From Mercenaria mercenaria (Eukaryota > Mollusca > Bivalvia > Venerida > Veneridae): a DNA stretch of 64,000 nucleotides. The stretch spans positions 40,626,501 through 40,690,500 of the forward strand of contig NC_069377.1 in NCBI RefSeq assembly GCF_021730395.1, in the 5' to 3' direction. The notes beneath the pieces were generated by a model. That model had not been told where the DNA came from. It ran no database searches and worked only from the letters and a program-made list of their open reading frames with translations. The position numbers and the translations under genes are program-made. Below are positions 1 to 10,067 of this stretch, one piece after another; the first letter of the stretch is position 1; each line of letters starts with the position of its first letter.

Positions 1-912
1 ACCCAAGTTCACTCATTTTTGAGTCAGCAAGGGACAGTGTACACTCCCTAGTTCACTCATTTTTGGGTCAGCAAGAGACAGTGTACACTCCCTAGTTTAC
101 TCATTTTTGGGTCAGCAAGGGACAGTGCACACTCAACAGTTCACTCATTTTTGGGTCAACAAGGATACAGTGTATACACCCAAGTTCACTCATTTTTGAG
201 TCAGCAAGGGACAGTGTACACTCCCTAGTTCACTCACTTTTGGGTCAGCAAGAGACAGTGTACACTCCCAAGTTTACTCATTTTTGGGTCAGCAAGGGAC
301 AGTGCACACTCCCTAGTTCACTCCTTTTTTGGTCAGCAAGGGACAGTGCACACTCCCAAGTTTACTCATTTTTGGGTCAGCAAGGGACAGTGTACACTCC
401 CTAGTTTACTCATTTTTGGGTCAGCAAGGGACAGTGTACACTCAACAGTTCACTCATTTTTGGGTCAGCAAGAGACAGTGTACACTCCCTAGTTCACTCA
501 TTTTGGGGTCAAAAAGGGTCAGTGTACACTCCCTAGTTCACTCATTTTGGGATCAACAAGGGACAGTGTACACTCCCTAGTTCACTCATTTTGGGGTCAG
601 CAAGGTACAGTGTACACTCCCTGTTCACTCATTTTTGAGTCTGCAAGGGACAGTGTATACTCCCAAGTTTACTCATTTTTGGATCGGCAAGGGACAGTGT
701 ACACTCTCTAGTTCACTCATTTTTGAGTCAGCAAGGGACAGTGTACACTCCCTAGTTTACTCATTTTTGAGTCAGCAAGGGACAGTGTATACTCCCAAGT
801 TTACTCATTTTTGAGTCAGCAAGGGACAGTGTACACTACCTTGTTCACTCATTTTTGGATCGGCAAGGGCACAGTATACATTCCCTAGTTCACTCATTTT
901 TGGGTCAGTAAG
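1..912. repeat. 44-bp tandem satellite array
   Basis: About 20 head-to-tail copies of a 44-bp unit with the core TTCACTCATTTTTGGGTCAG and a conserved GGGACAGTGTACACTCCC junction. The spacing between successive TTCACTC words is 44 bp. The array probably starts before the window. Open frames across it, such as 329-580, exist only because the unit lacks stops in some frames, so I do not call them genes. It ends where a tandem-core element begins near 930. Confidence 0.95.
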
Positions 913-929
913 GGTAATTGTGACTTTTT

Positions 930-2158
930 GTGCCCCCCCCCCACCCACCCATGAGTGGTAGGGGCATATAGATTTGGTCTTGTCCGTGCGTCCGTCCATC
1001 CGTCCGTCCGTCCGAAGTTCGTTACGTGCCTAACTCGAAAAGTATTTGATATAAATTGATGAAACCTTGCATGAGACTTTATCATGATATGAACTTGCGC
1101 ACCTCCTATTTTTCGTCTGGCTCCGCGCCCTATTTTCAGAGTTATGGCCCCTGAAATAGTCAAAAATACACATTTTTACCTTGTGACACGCCTAACTCAA
1201 AAAGTATTTGATATAGATTCATGAAACCTTGCCTGAATCTTAATCATGATATGAACTTGCGCACCTCCTATTTTTCATCTGGCTCCGCCCCCTATTTTTA
1301 GAGTTATGGCCCCTGAAATAGTCAAAATTGCACATTTTCACCTTGTGACATGCCTAGCTCAAAATGTATTTGATATAGATTCATGAAACCTTACATGAGC
1401 CTTAATCATGATATGAACTTGTACATCTCCTATTTTTCATTTGGCCCCGCCCCCTATTTTCAGAGTTATGGCCCCTGAAATAGTCAAAAATGCACATTTT
1501 CACCTTGTGACATGCCTAGCTCAAAAAGTATTTGATATAGATTCATGAAACATTGCATGAGTCTTAATCATGATATGAACTTGCGCACTTCCTATTTTTC
1601 ATTTGGGTCCGCCCCCTATTTTTAGAGTTATGGCCCCTGATATAGTCAAAAATGTACATTTTCACCTTGTGACGCACCTAGCTCATAAAGTATTTAATAT
1701 AAACGGTTTTAACTTGCATAAGTCTTTATCATGATATAAACTTGCACACCTCTAATTTTTTGGCTGGCTCCACCCCCTATTTTAAAAGTTATGGCCCCTG
1801 AAATAGAAAAAAATGTACTTTTTCACCTAATTATGTGCCTAGTTGAAAAAGTATTAGATGTAAATTCAGGAAACCTTGCTGGAGTCTTTAACGTGATGTG
1901 ACCTGGCACACTTGGCATTCTTCTTGAGAATCTAAGCTCTTATTACAGAGTTATGGCCCTTGAAATAGCCAAAATAGTGGATTTTTTTTGTGATGCTCAT
2001 AGCTCAAAAAGTATAGGGCCTAGAATAATGAATCCTTTTCATAAAATGTTTGTTGAGGCTATACCCCATTAAGATTGCAAACATTTGAATTATTGCCCCT
2101 TATTTGTGACAAATGTACCAGTGGGGGCACACCCTGTGTCCTACAGACACATTCTAGT
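930..2158 (+). mobile_element. Tandem-core (pearl-like) element, family A
   Basis: A C-rich head (about 930-960) is followed by a degenerate CCGT microsatellite (about 985-1015). Then come roughly six copies of a 162-bp core containing CCTTGTGACATGCCTAGCTC and GAGTTATGGCCCCTGAAATA. The end is GTGGGGGCACACC followed by a small hairpin (TGTGTC-CTACA-GACACA). Later core copies are more diverged. The architecture matches the bivalve 'pearl' elements: short conserved ends, a tandem core and a tetranucleotide microsatellite. No protein is encoded. Exact borders are approximate. Confidence 0.7.
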
Positions 2159-2364
2159 TTTATTTATAGCTGATTGTTGACATCAGTTTAGTAATTGTAG
2201 AGTTTCAATAGATTAACTGATGCAAATGTTAATTTTTGTCGAGCCCGCTTGCAGAAGCGAAGACATAGTTGTCCAAATGGCTGTTCGGTGTATGGGCGTC
2301 CGTGAGTGCCTCCGTCTGGATTTTTTGTACAGACCATAACTTTGACATGCATGGAGCAATCTTA

Positions 2365-2469
2365 TTCTAGGCAGGTTTAGATTCCTATTCATGTAGAAGC
2401 AGTGTCATGATGTTTGTATTTTAAGTTACACTGTTTCTACATGAATATGAAATCTAAACCTGCCTAGAA
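2365..2469. repeat. Small near-perfect hairpin (foldback MITE)
   Basis: The arms TTCTAGGCAGGTTTAGATT and AATCTAAACCTGCCTAGAA are reverse complements, apart from a short bulge, and pairing continues through ATTCATGTAGAA and a CAGTGT/ACACTG pair to a short loop. It sits where the sibling element at 6.2 kb is uninterrupted (after GGAGCAATCTT), so it looks like an insertion. Confidence 0.75.
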
Positions 2470-2562
2470 TTTGTAAATGATCACTAGCATCATTCCATCA
2501 TTTACATAGGATATGTGTAATCATTATGCCTAATTCTCTTAAATCTGGGTTAAAGGTTATAG

Positions 2563-2680
2563 AACTGTGTTTGGAGATCAGTCTCAAAACTCGGAATTTG
2601 ATTGGTTATTTCTAAGTACAATTTTGAAATGGATCAATCGCATGGTTGCATTCAAAGACTGGTCTCCAGTTTAGAGGTTG
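2563..2680. repeat. Short foldback element
   Basis: The arms TTTGGAGATCAGTCT (near 2571) and AGACTGGTCTCCAGTTT (near 2661) are imperfect inverted copies around a ~75-bp centre. No coding content. Borders are approximate. Confidence 0.5.
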
Positions 2681-4551
2681 TTAGTCCCCTACTGGTTGAA
2701 AACCAGTTTCGGGAACTATAGGAATGCGCTTTTCCGTCCGCAATTTCGTGTCCGGTCCATAACTCTGTCATCCATGAAGGGATTTTAATGTTACTTAGCA
2801 CAAATGTTCCCCATAATGAGATGACGTGTCATGCGCAAAACCTGGACCCCTAGCTTAAAGGTCAAGGTCACAGTTGGAGGTCAAATGTCAACAGGGCTTT
2901 TTTCCTGTCCGGTCCATAACTATGCCATCCATGAATGGATTTTAATATTACTTGGCACAAATGTACCTCATAATAAGACGATGTGTCATGCACAACTTTC
3001 AGACCCCTAGCTTAAAGGTCAAGGTCACACTCGGCAGTCAAATGTTTACATAGCATGAACAGGGTCTGTTTCGTGTCCAGTCCATAACTCCGTCATTCAT
3101 GAAGGGATTTTAATATTACTTGGCAAAAATGTTCCCCATGATGAGACGACATGTCATGCGCAAATCTCGGACCCCTGGCTCAAAGGTCAAGGTCACAATT
3201 GGAGGTCAAAGGTCGACAGGGCATTTTTCCTGTCTGGTCAATAACTATGCCGTCTGTAAAGACATTTTAATATTACTTGGCATAAATGTTTCCAATGATG
3301 AGACGATGTGTCATGTGCAAAATCCGGACCCCTAGCTCAAAGGTCAAGGTCACAATTGGAGGTCAAAGGTTAATAGGGTTTTTTCCTGTCCAGTCCAGAA
3401 CTCTGCCATCCATGAAGGGATTTTAATATTACTTGGCATAAATGTTTCCAATGATAAGACGACATGTCATGCGCAACACCCAGAACCCTAGCTTAAAGGT
3501 CAAGGTCACACTTTGAGATCAAAGGTCATTGGGACTTTTTCCTGTCCGGTCAATAACTTTGTCATGCAAAACAGGATTTGAATATCAGTTTGCACAAATA
3601 TTCCCCTTGATGAGACAATGTGTTGTGCGCAACTGAGCCCTTAGCTGCAAGGTCAAGGTCACACTTTGAAGTCAAAGGCCAAAAGGGCTTTTTTTCCTGT
3701 CCAGTCTGTAACTCAACAATCCTTCAAGGGATTTTAATATTACTTGGTACAAATGTTCATCGCCATAAGACAGAGTGTCATGCACAAGAACCTGGTCCCT
3801 AGGTCTAAGGTCAAGGTCTCACAGAGGCCAAAGGTCAAATACAAGAATGACTTTGTTTGGAGCATTTCTTCTTCATGCAATGAGGGATTTAGATGTAACT
3901 TGGCACAAATGTTCACCACCGTGAGGCACCCTTGTTTTTAGAATTACGTCCCTTTGTTTTTACTGTAAATAGATTATATTGTAACTCATTTATTACTGTT
4001 CGTAGGGAAAAATCGAGACCAGTTTTCTGTGGTACAACATGCATGTTACATCCAATTTTTAAGAGCATTTTGACCTATTTCTACCTGGTAAAGAATTTCT
4101 TGTGGACTTACATTTTTTTCCCCATTGTTATTACTATAAATAACTTATGACACCTTTTTTGATAATTGGGCAAAAAAATGCCATATGAAAACAACTGTAG
4201 GTTTTTATATCTATAAATTTTAATCCAAGTGATTGTATATCTAGTACAATATCGTTTATACATCATTGATAGATATCAGTTCATTATGTTATACTGCAGT
4301 AGAGAAAATTAGGTGCCTTCCAGTAGGGGACTTTGTATTTCTTGGCAATACTTCATTCACTTGTTTGAACTGTTCTCATGCTTAACAACATAATTTTCTG
4401 ACAAATCATAGAACACAAGTCTTATACATGCACTTTGCTCACATTTTGTTTGTTGAAGAAAACATTATTTGTTGATATTTACTGTGCAATAATTTGTAGT
4501 TGTTCATCAGATGTGTGGTTATAGGAACCGGGTATATGGGAACATTTAAAT

Positions 4552-4866
4552 GGATGATATTTTCCCGATGTTTATGATAAACAGATGATATTGTCCCTAT
4601 GTTTATGATAAACAGATGATATTATCCCTATGTTTATGATAAACAGATGATATTTTCCCGATGTTTATGATAAACAGATGATATTTTTCCGATGTTTATG
4701 ATAAACAGATGATACTTTCCCGATGTTTATGATAAACAGATAATATGGTCCCTGTGTTTATGATAAACAGATGATATTGTCCCTATGTTTATGATAAACA
4801 GATGATACTGCCCCTATGTTTATGATAAACAGATGATATTGTCCCTATATTTATTACAAACAGATA
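4552..4866. repeat. 31-bp tandem repeat
   Basis: About ten copies of a 31-bp unit containing TGTTTATGATAAACAGATGA. Part of the unit, TGTTTATGATAAACA, is itself nearly palindromic (TGTTTATsATAAACA), so each copy can form a small cruciform. Copies differ mainly at the centre (TTCCCGA versus TGTCCCTA). Confidence 0.95.
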
Positions 4867-5295
4867 TTTTCTCTGTATTTATGTTTAGTGTAGGCTAATA
4901 CACTGAAAACCTCACCATTATTTTCAGGAAACAGACAAGATATTGATTCAGACATGCTTCAATCTTTTCTTGCTATCAAGTCTATATGAACTATGTTAAA
5001 CGTGATTGACAATTTTTTCAATTCTAAATTTTCCATCAAATTACAGATTCATGTACTGTTTGTTTACGATAACAATTGTTTATATATTTGTCATCATAAA
5101 GAAGTTACACAAACATGAAAGGTTCATTCACACATAACTATGTATAATTGATTTGATTTTTCCTTTTGAGTTGTAAGCGTTATTTAAGAACCTATAACTT
5201 GTGATCTCACATGGTTTATGTGTTTTGAATATTGTTCACAAATGTACAAAATCTTTGAATTGTCATATTTGAAGGTATGTTTCCAAGATGTTTGG
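4867..5295. other. AT-rich interval, no feature seen
   Basis: Unique-looking AT-rich sequence between the 31-bp array and the inverted-repeat element. I see no gene-like open frame or RNA gene. Confidence 0.5.
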
Positions 5296-5791
5296 CATAC
5301 TATCCTCATTCTCATCCATCAGATGTTCGTCAAAATCCCGAGACAAACCTCTGATTTATTTCTGTCGTTTATTTGGTGAGCATGCGCACTCGTAATTACT
5401 ACCGGGAGAAGTTTCAGCCAATCAATGTTCGCCACTATTTGGCACGTCGAATTGAAATTTCAAACAATATGTAAGCAAGGTAGTTGCTAACGATGGATAA
5501 AGGTGATATTCCATGATTGCGATTAATAAAGATTTATTTCTGTTATTCGATGTTAAGAAATTTACCTGAAGAAATAATATTCCTCGTAAGTCGGCATCGA
5601 TATGAAAGGACGCGGTCACGCTTTTCACGGACGATTTTGATTGGTTCGCTACATTTTGTGGCGAAACGACGCTGATTGGCTGAAACGTTTTACCTGTAAT
5701 GTAACCAAACCACAAATATCGGCGAAATGTGCCAGAGGTTCATCCGGGGAACCACGGTAGACATCTGGTATGCGAGAATGACTATCCTATG
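5296..5791. mobile_element. Inverted-repeat (MITE-like) element, ~0.5 kb
   Basis: Imperfect ~58-bp terminal inverted repeats (about 5296-5353 and 5733-5791) share CTCATTCTC, CAGATGT and AACCTCTG blocks. The interior is more CpG-rich than its surroundings. It holds two ATTGG/CCAAT motifs and a minus-strand open frame (5422-5715) that runs past a plausible splice donor (CAG-GTAAAT). That could be a captured promoter or first exon, or chance. No target duplication was identified. Confidence 0.5.
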
Positions 5792-6165
5792 AGCATGTAC
5801 ACTTAACTAATTGACCAATGGTAATGCTTTAGACGCCATTTTGAATATTCAGTCACATTTTATGTAAACATATTTTGGCATGCCACCTTCAGACTACTGT
5901 ACAAAACTGATGTATTTCCTACTTCATTATACATGCATATACCTCACTAACTGTTTTCCTCAACAAGGCAACAAGGACCATGTGACAACAAGGTATCTTG
6001 TTGAAAGCCACATTTAAAACTTTAACATACTGGTAGCTTTTTTCATGTGATTCATGTAATTTAAGCTTATTTTTTATATGTATATTCTCTTTTAGGAAGC
6101 AATAATTGTCACTTTATTATTTTATTCAGCCAGTTTTTCATAATTGTATCAGCATAATAGTTTTT

Positions 6166-7189
6166 GTCGAGCCCGCTTGCGGATGTGAAGACATAGTTAT
6201 CCAAATGGCTGTTCGGTGTATGTGCGTGCGTGCGTGCGTGCGTCCGTGCCTCCGTCCGGATTTGTTTGTCCGGACCATAACTTTGACATGCATGGAGCAA
6301 TCTTGTTTATATTTGGCATGAATGTTAACCTCAGTGAGACGGAGTGTCATGCGTAAACCCCAGGTTCGTATCTAAAAGGTCAAGGTCACACTTACAGGTC
6401 AAAGGTCAAATTCAAAAATGACTTTGTCCGGAGCATTTCTTCTTCATGCATGAAAGGATTTTAATGTAACTTGGCACAATTGTTCACCATCATGAGACGT
6501 AGTGTCTTGCGCAAGAACCAGGTCCCTAGGTCTAAGGTCAAGGTCACACTTAGAGGTCAAAGGATACAAGAATGACAACTTTGTCCGGAACATTTCTTCT
6601 TCATGCATGGAGGGATTTTGATGTCGCTTGGCACAAATGTTCGCCACTATGAGACGGAGTGTCGTGCGCAAGAACCAGGTCCCTAGGTCTAAGGTCAAGG
6701 TCACACTTAGTGGTCAAAAGTTAGATACAAGAATGACTTTGTCTGGAGCATTTCTTTTTGATGCATAGAGGGATTTTGATGTAACTTGGCACACTTGTTC
6801 ATCATCATGAGACGGAGTGTCATGCGCAAGTTCCTAGAATTACTTCCCTTTGTTGTTACTATAAATAGCTTATATTCGTAACTTTTTTATTACTGGTCAT
6901 AGGGAAAAAACAAGACCACTTTTCTGTAGTACAACATGCATGTTACATCCAGTTTTCAGGTGAATTTTGACCTATCTCTACTGGTGAGGATTTTTGTGTG
7001 GACTTAGATTTTTTTTTTTAAGATTTATGTCCCTTTGTTGTTACTTTAAATAACTTATATTGTAAGTTTTTGCAATCTCTTTTTTATTTGGCATAAGTGT
7101 TTGCCTCAGTGAGACAGGGAGTGTCATGTGCAACTCCCAGTCCTTTTGACAGCGGGCGGGCTCGACATGTTGCCCGTGGGCATCTAGTA
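6166..7189 (+). mobile_element. Tandem-core element, GTCGAGCCCGC family (B), both ends present
   Basis: The start GTCGAGCCCGC and the end GCGGGCTCGAC are inverted copies. The tail then carries a GCCCGTGGGC mini-hairpin. A GTGC/CCGT microsatellite (about 6215-6265) leads into about three core units with GTCCGGAGCATTTCTTCTTC and AAGGTCAAGGTCACACTT. The non-core tail matches 3930-4155. The frames on both strands at 6106-6350 and 6444-6704 come from the microsatellite and core, not from genes. Confidence 0.75.
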
Positions 7190-7249
7190 TTAGATATTCA
7201 CAGATAAGGTTTTTCTAAAGGTGATATTTCGTAAATAGTACCACTTTTT

Positions 7250-8832
7250 AGCTCACCTGAGCCAAAGGCTCATGGTGAGCTATTTTGACTGCTCAATGTC
7301 CGTCGTGCGTCGTCCGTCGTGTGTCCGTCAACATTTTCTATAAAAATCTTCTTGAAAACCACTGGGCAGAATTACACCAAACTTCACAGGAATGATCCTT
7401 GGGTGGCCCTCTTTCAAAGTTGTTCAAAGAATTGAATTCCATGCAGAAAGGAAAAACTTTAAAAATCTTCTTGTCCAAAACCAAAGGGCTTAGGGCTTTG
7501 ATATCTGGTGTGTAGCATCATCTAGTGGTCCTCTACCAAAATTATTCAAATTATTTCCCTAGGGTCAAATATGGCCCCGCCCCGGGGGTCACATGGTTTA
7601 TATAGACTTATATAGGGAAAACTTTGAAAATCTTCTTGTACAAAACCGCATGGCCTAGGGCTTTGATATTTGGTATGTAGCATCATCTAGTGGTCCTCTA
7701 CCAAAATCATTCAAATTATCCCCCTAGGGTCAAATATGGCCCCGCCCCGGGGGTCACGTGGTTTATATAGACTTATACAGGGAAAACTTTGAAAATCTTC
7801 TTGTACTAAACCACACGGCCTAGGGCTTTGATATTTGGTATGTAGCATCATCTAGTGGTCCTCTACCAAAATTATTCAAATTTAATCCCCTAGGGTCAAA
7901 TATGGCCCCGCCCCGGGGGTCACATGGTTTATATTTACTTATATAGGGAAAACTTTGAAAATCTTCTTGTACTAAACCACACAGCCTAGGGCTTTGATAT
8001 TTGGTATGTAGCATCATCTAGTGGTCCTCTACCAAAATTTTTCAAATTATCCCTCTAGGGTCAAATCAATCTCCGAGCAGAGTTGTCGTTCGTGATCCTC
8101 ACTTTAAATGAAATATCACCGGAAGTGCAAGAGAATGGGGTCAAATATGGCCCCGTCCCGGGGGTCCCAAGTTTTACATAGACTTATATATGAAAAAAAG
8201 TGTTAAATCTTCTTGTCTGAAACCACAACACTTAGACCTTTGATGTTTGGTTTGTAGCATTGTCTTATGGTCCTCAACCAAAATTGTTCAAATTGTACCC
8301 CTGGGATGAAAAGAGGCCCTGCCGTGGGGGTCCTAAGTTTTATATAGACTTATATAGGAAAAAAACTTTAAAAATCTTCTTGTCTGAAACCATACGACCT
8401 ATGCTTTTGAAATTTGGCATGATGCATTGTCTAGTAGTCCTCTACCAAATTTTTCAAATTATGCCCCTGGGGTTAAAAGAGGCCCGCCCTGGGGACACTT
8501 AGTTACTATGTGGGTTATATAGGAAAAAATACTTAAAAAATCATTTGATCCTATTTCCAAGACTGTTTAATTATAATTACCTTATGACCCCAAGTAATAT
8601 GATGTCACTTGACTGTGACCTTGACCTACTGACCTACTTTCTTGTTTTTTAAGAAACAGCCTTGAAATTTTGATGACATACACAGTTTTGCACACCAATC
8701 GTAAAACTGAATTTCATTGACCATGAATGTGACCTACTGACTTTCTTAACATTTTATCATCAGTTTGATCTTTGAAACATGCAGCTCATATTACTCAGGT
8801 GAGAGATCCAGGGTCATCATGACCCTCTTGTT
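7250..8832 (+). mobile_element. Tandem-core element, AGCTCACC family (C), 166-bp core
   Basis: It opens with the hairpin AGCTCACC...GGTGAGCT around a GAGCC-AAA-GGCTC stem, followed by a CGTCC-rich microsatellite. About eight copies of a ~166-bp core follow, with GGTCAAATATGGCCCCGCCC and TAGCATCATCTAGTGGTCCT. The end is CTCAGGTGAGAGATCC with GGGTCATCATGACCCTCTTG, itself palindromic. The minus-strand relative at 39485-44833 shares both ends and the core. Confidence 0.8.
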
Positions 8833-9819
8833 TCCATTGCCATTAAAGGATTCTTAACAATGTGGCCTTTGCAAATTCTGTATTTTGTTGTAAGATATTT
8901 TATTATTGCATTCTGGATTGACTTGGATATTTCATGATTAAGTTGAAACCATATAGGTAGGGGGATAGGGGATGTGGGTGGTATCCACTCCAAAACTTGG
9001 AAAGGGTGAAAAAGTTGTAAAAGTGTCCAGTAAACTCCTATTTCAGTAAATGTCTAGGTTTTCGCAGTCATATGATTATATATTAACTCTACAAGGTAAT
9101 TTATCTGCTGGGCTAATGAAATCGAAACTTCATTTTTGTATTATAAAAATCAGCTCCTGTATGTCTTTTCAGCTTTATGCACATCATTTGACAGGTCTGT
9201 ATTGCCATGAGTAATAAGAGTATTTCAGTTTATTGCCTGGGACAAATACAGCCTTTGAATTCTCATAATATGCATACTCTACCAGGCTACAAACAGTATA
9301 CTGGAATTTGGCATGTAAAACATTTTAGAAATGAAAGTAAAAATATTAAGAATATGTGATTTTAAGGCATATTACTGAAGAATGATTTGGATTGAAATTC
9401 AAAAGTTATCATTTAAAAACATGCATTGACAATGACCCATTAAAAGATCTTAAATCGGTTGTACAGGGCACTATGTAAACATATATGTATTAAAATCATA
9501 TTGTATTCACGTTATAGTATTCAATAGATCAACATGGATATTCCTAATGTGGAAATTACATTGATTGATTTATAAATGCATTATTATTTATGTTTATAAC
9601 ATACATCTTTGTACTAATATATGTTATTACTAATGATTTGTAGATAATATGGAATCTGTGCAATAAAGCAGTTGAACAAAGGAATTATGTTTGACTCTTC
9701 TGCTATCAATAAGATCTGTAAAAAGATCCCTTGGAAGCATAGAATGCAACCAGACTTGGTTTGATTGGGTCTGCATGTTCATGTAGAGACTCTCCAGTAG
9801 CTCTAGGATCATCTGATCT
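8833..9819. other. AT-rich interval with a short dispersed repeat near 9710-9800
   Basis: Mostly unique AT-rich sequence without a convincing gene. The stretch around 9710-9800 (ATCTGTAAAAAGATCCCTTG, then GAATGCAACCA and TGATTGGGTCTG) recurs in similar form near 38545-38620. It is therefore an old dispersed repeat rather than a host exon. Confidence 0.5.
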
Positions 9820-10067
9820 GGGGCCAGTTGTTTGAAACTTTAAACAGGCGATTAAGCAAACAGTTGATTAACTTTTAGGGTTATTTTTCGACATTTTAGA
9901 AGACTATGAAAAACAAAAATAGAAGTTAAGAATTGTGAGCTCTGGAAAATCTTTACAATAAAATTAAAACATCATACTTGTTTCTCCCATCAGGACTAGT
10001 GTTTTGAATCAAAATTTAACCAGCGGTTAGTTTAACAGCCGGTTAAAGTTTCGAACAACTGGGCCCT
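9820..10067. mobile_element. MITE with ~50-bp terminal inverted repeats
   Basis: The left end GGGGCCAGTTGTTTGAAACT and the right end AGTTTCGAACAACTGGGCCC are inverted copies that extend about 50 bp inward (TTTAAACAGGCG against AGCCGGTTAAA). The total length is ~248 bp with an AT-rich centre and no coding potential. Confidence 0.75.

Larger units (their letters stand above)
2237..4155 (+). mobile_element. Composite tandem-core element, GTCGAGCCCGC family (B), interrupted
   Basis: The left end GTCGAGCCCGCTTGC and the next ~120 bp match the copy at 6166-7189. The element is then interrupted by two small foldbacks (2365-2469 and about 2563-2680). A second head-like hairpin (TACTGGTTG-AAAACCAGTT, about 2687) is followed by about eight ~156-bp cores with TGTCCGGTCCATAACT and AAAGGTCAAGGTCACA. 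The tail from about 3840 again matches the 6.2-7.2 kb copy. The final GCGGGCTCGAC terminus is not seen, so this copy is truncated or fused. Short frames at 3120-3335, 3620-3802 and 3744-3941 are repeat-derived. Confidence 0.65.

Noticed and set aside
329-580. Repetitive 83-codon open frame
   Set aside because: It is a read-through of the 44-bp satellite, without start context or domain.
1-912. Regularly spaced repeats that could suggest a CRISPR array
   Set aside because: Units are contiguous 44-bp tandem copies with no unique spacers, in a eukaryotic genome. The same applies to the 31-, 57-, 25- and 24-bp arrays.
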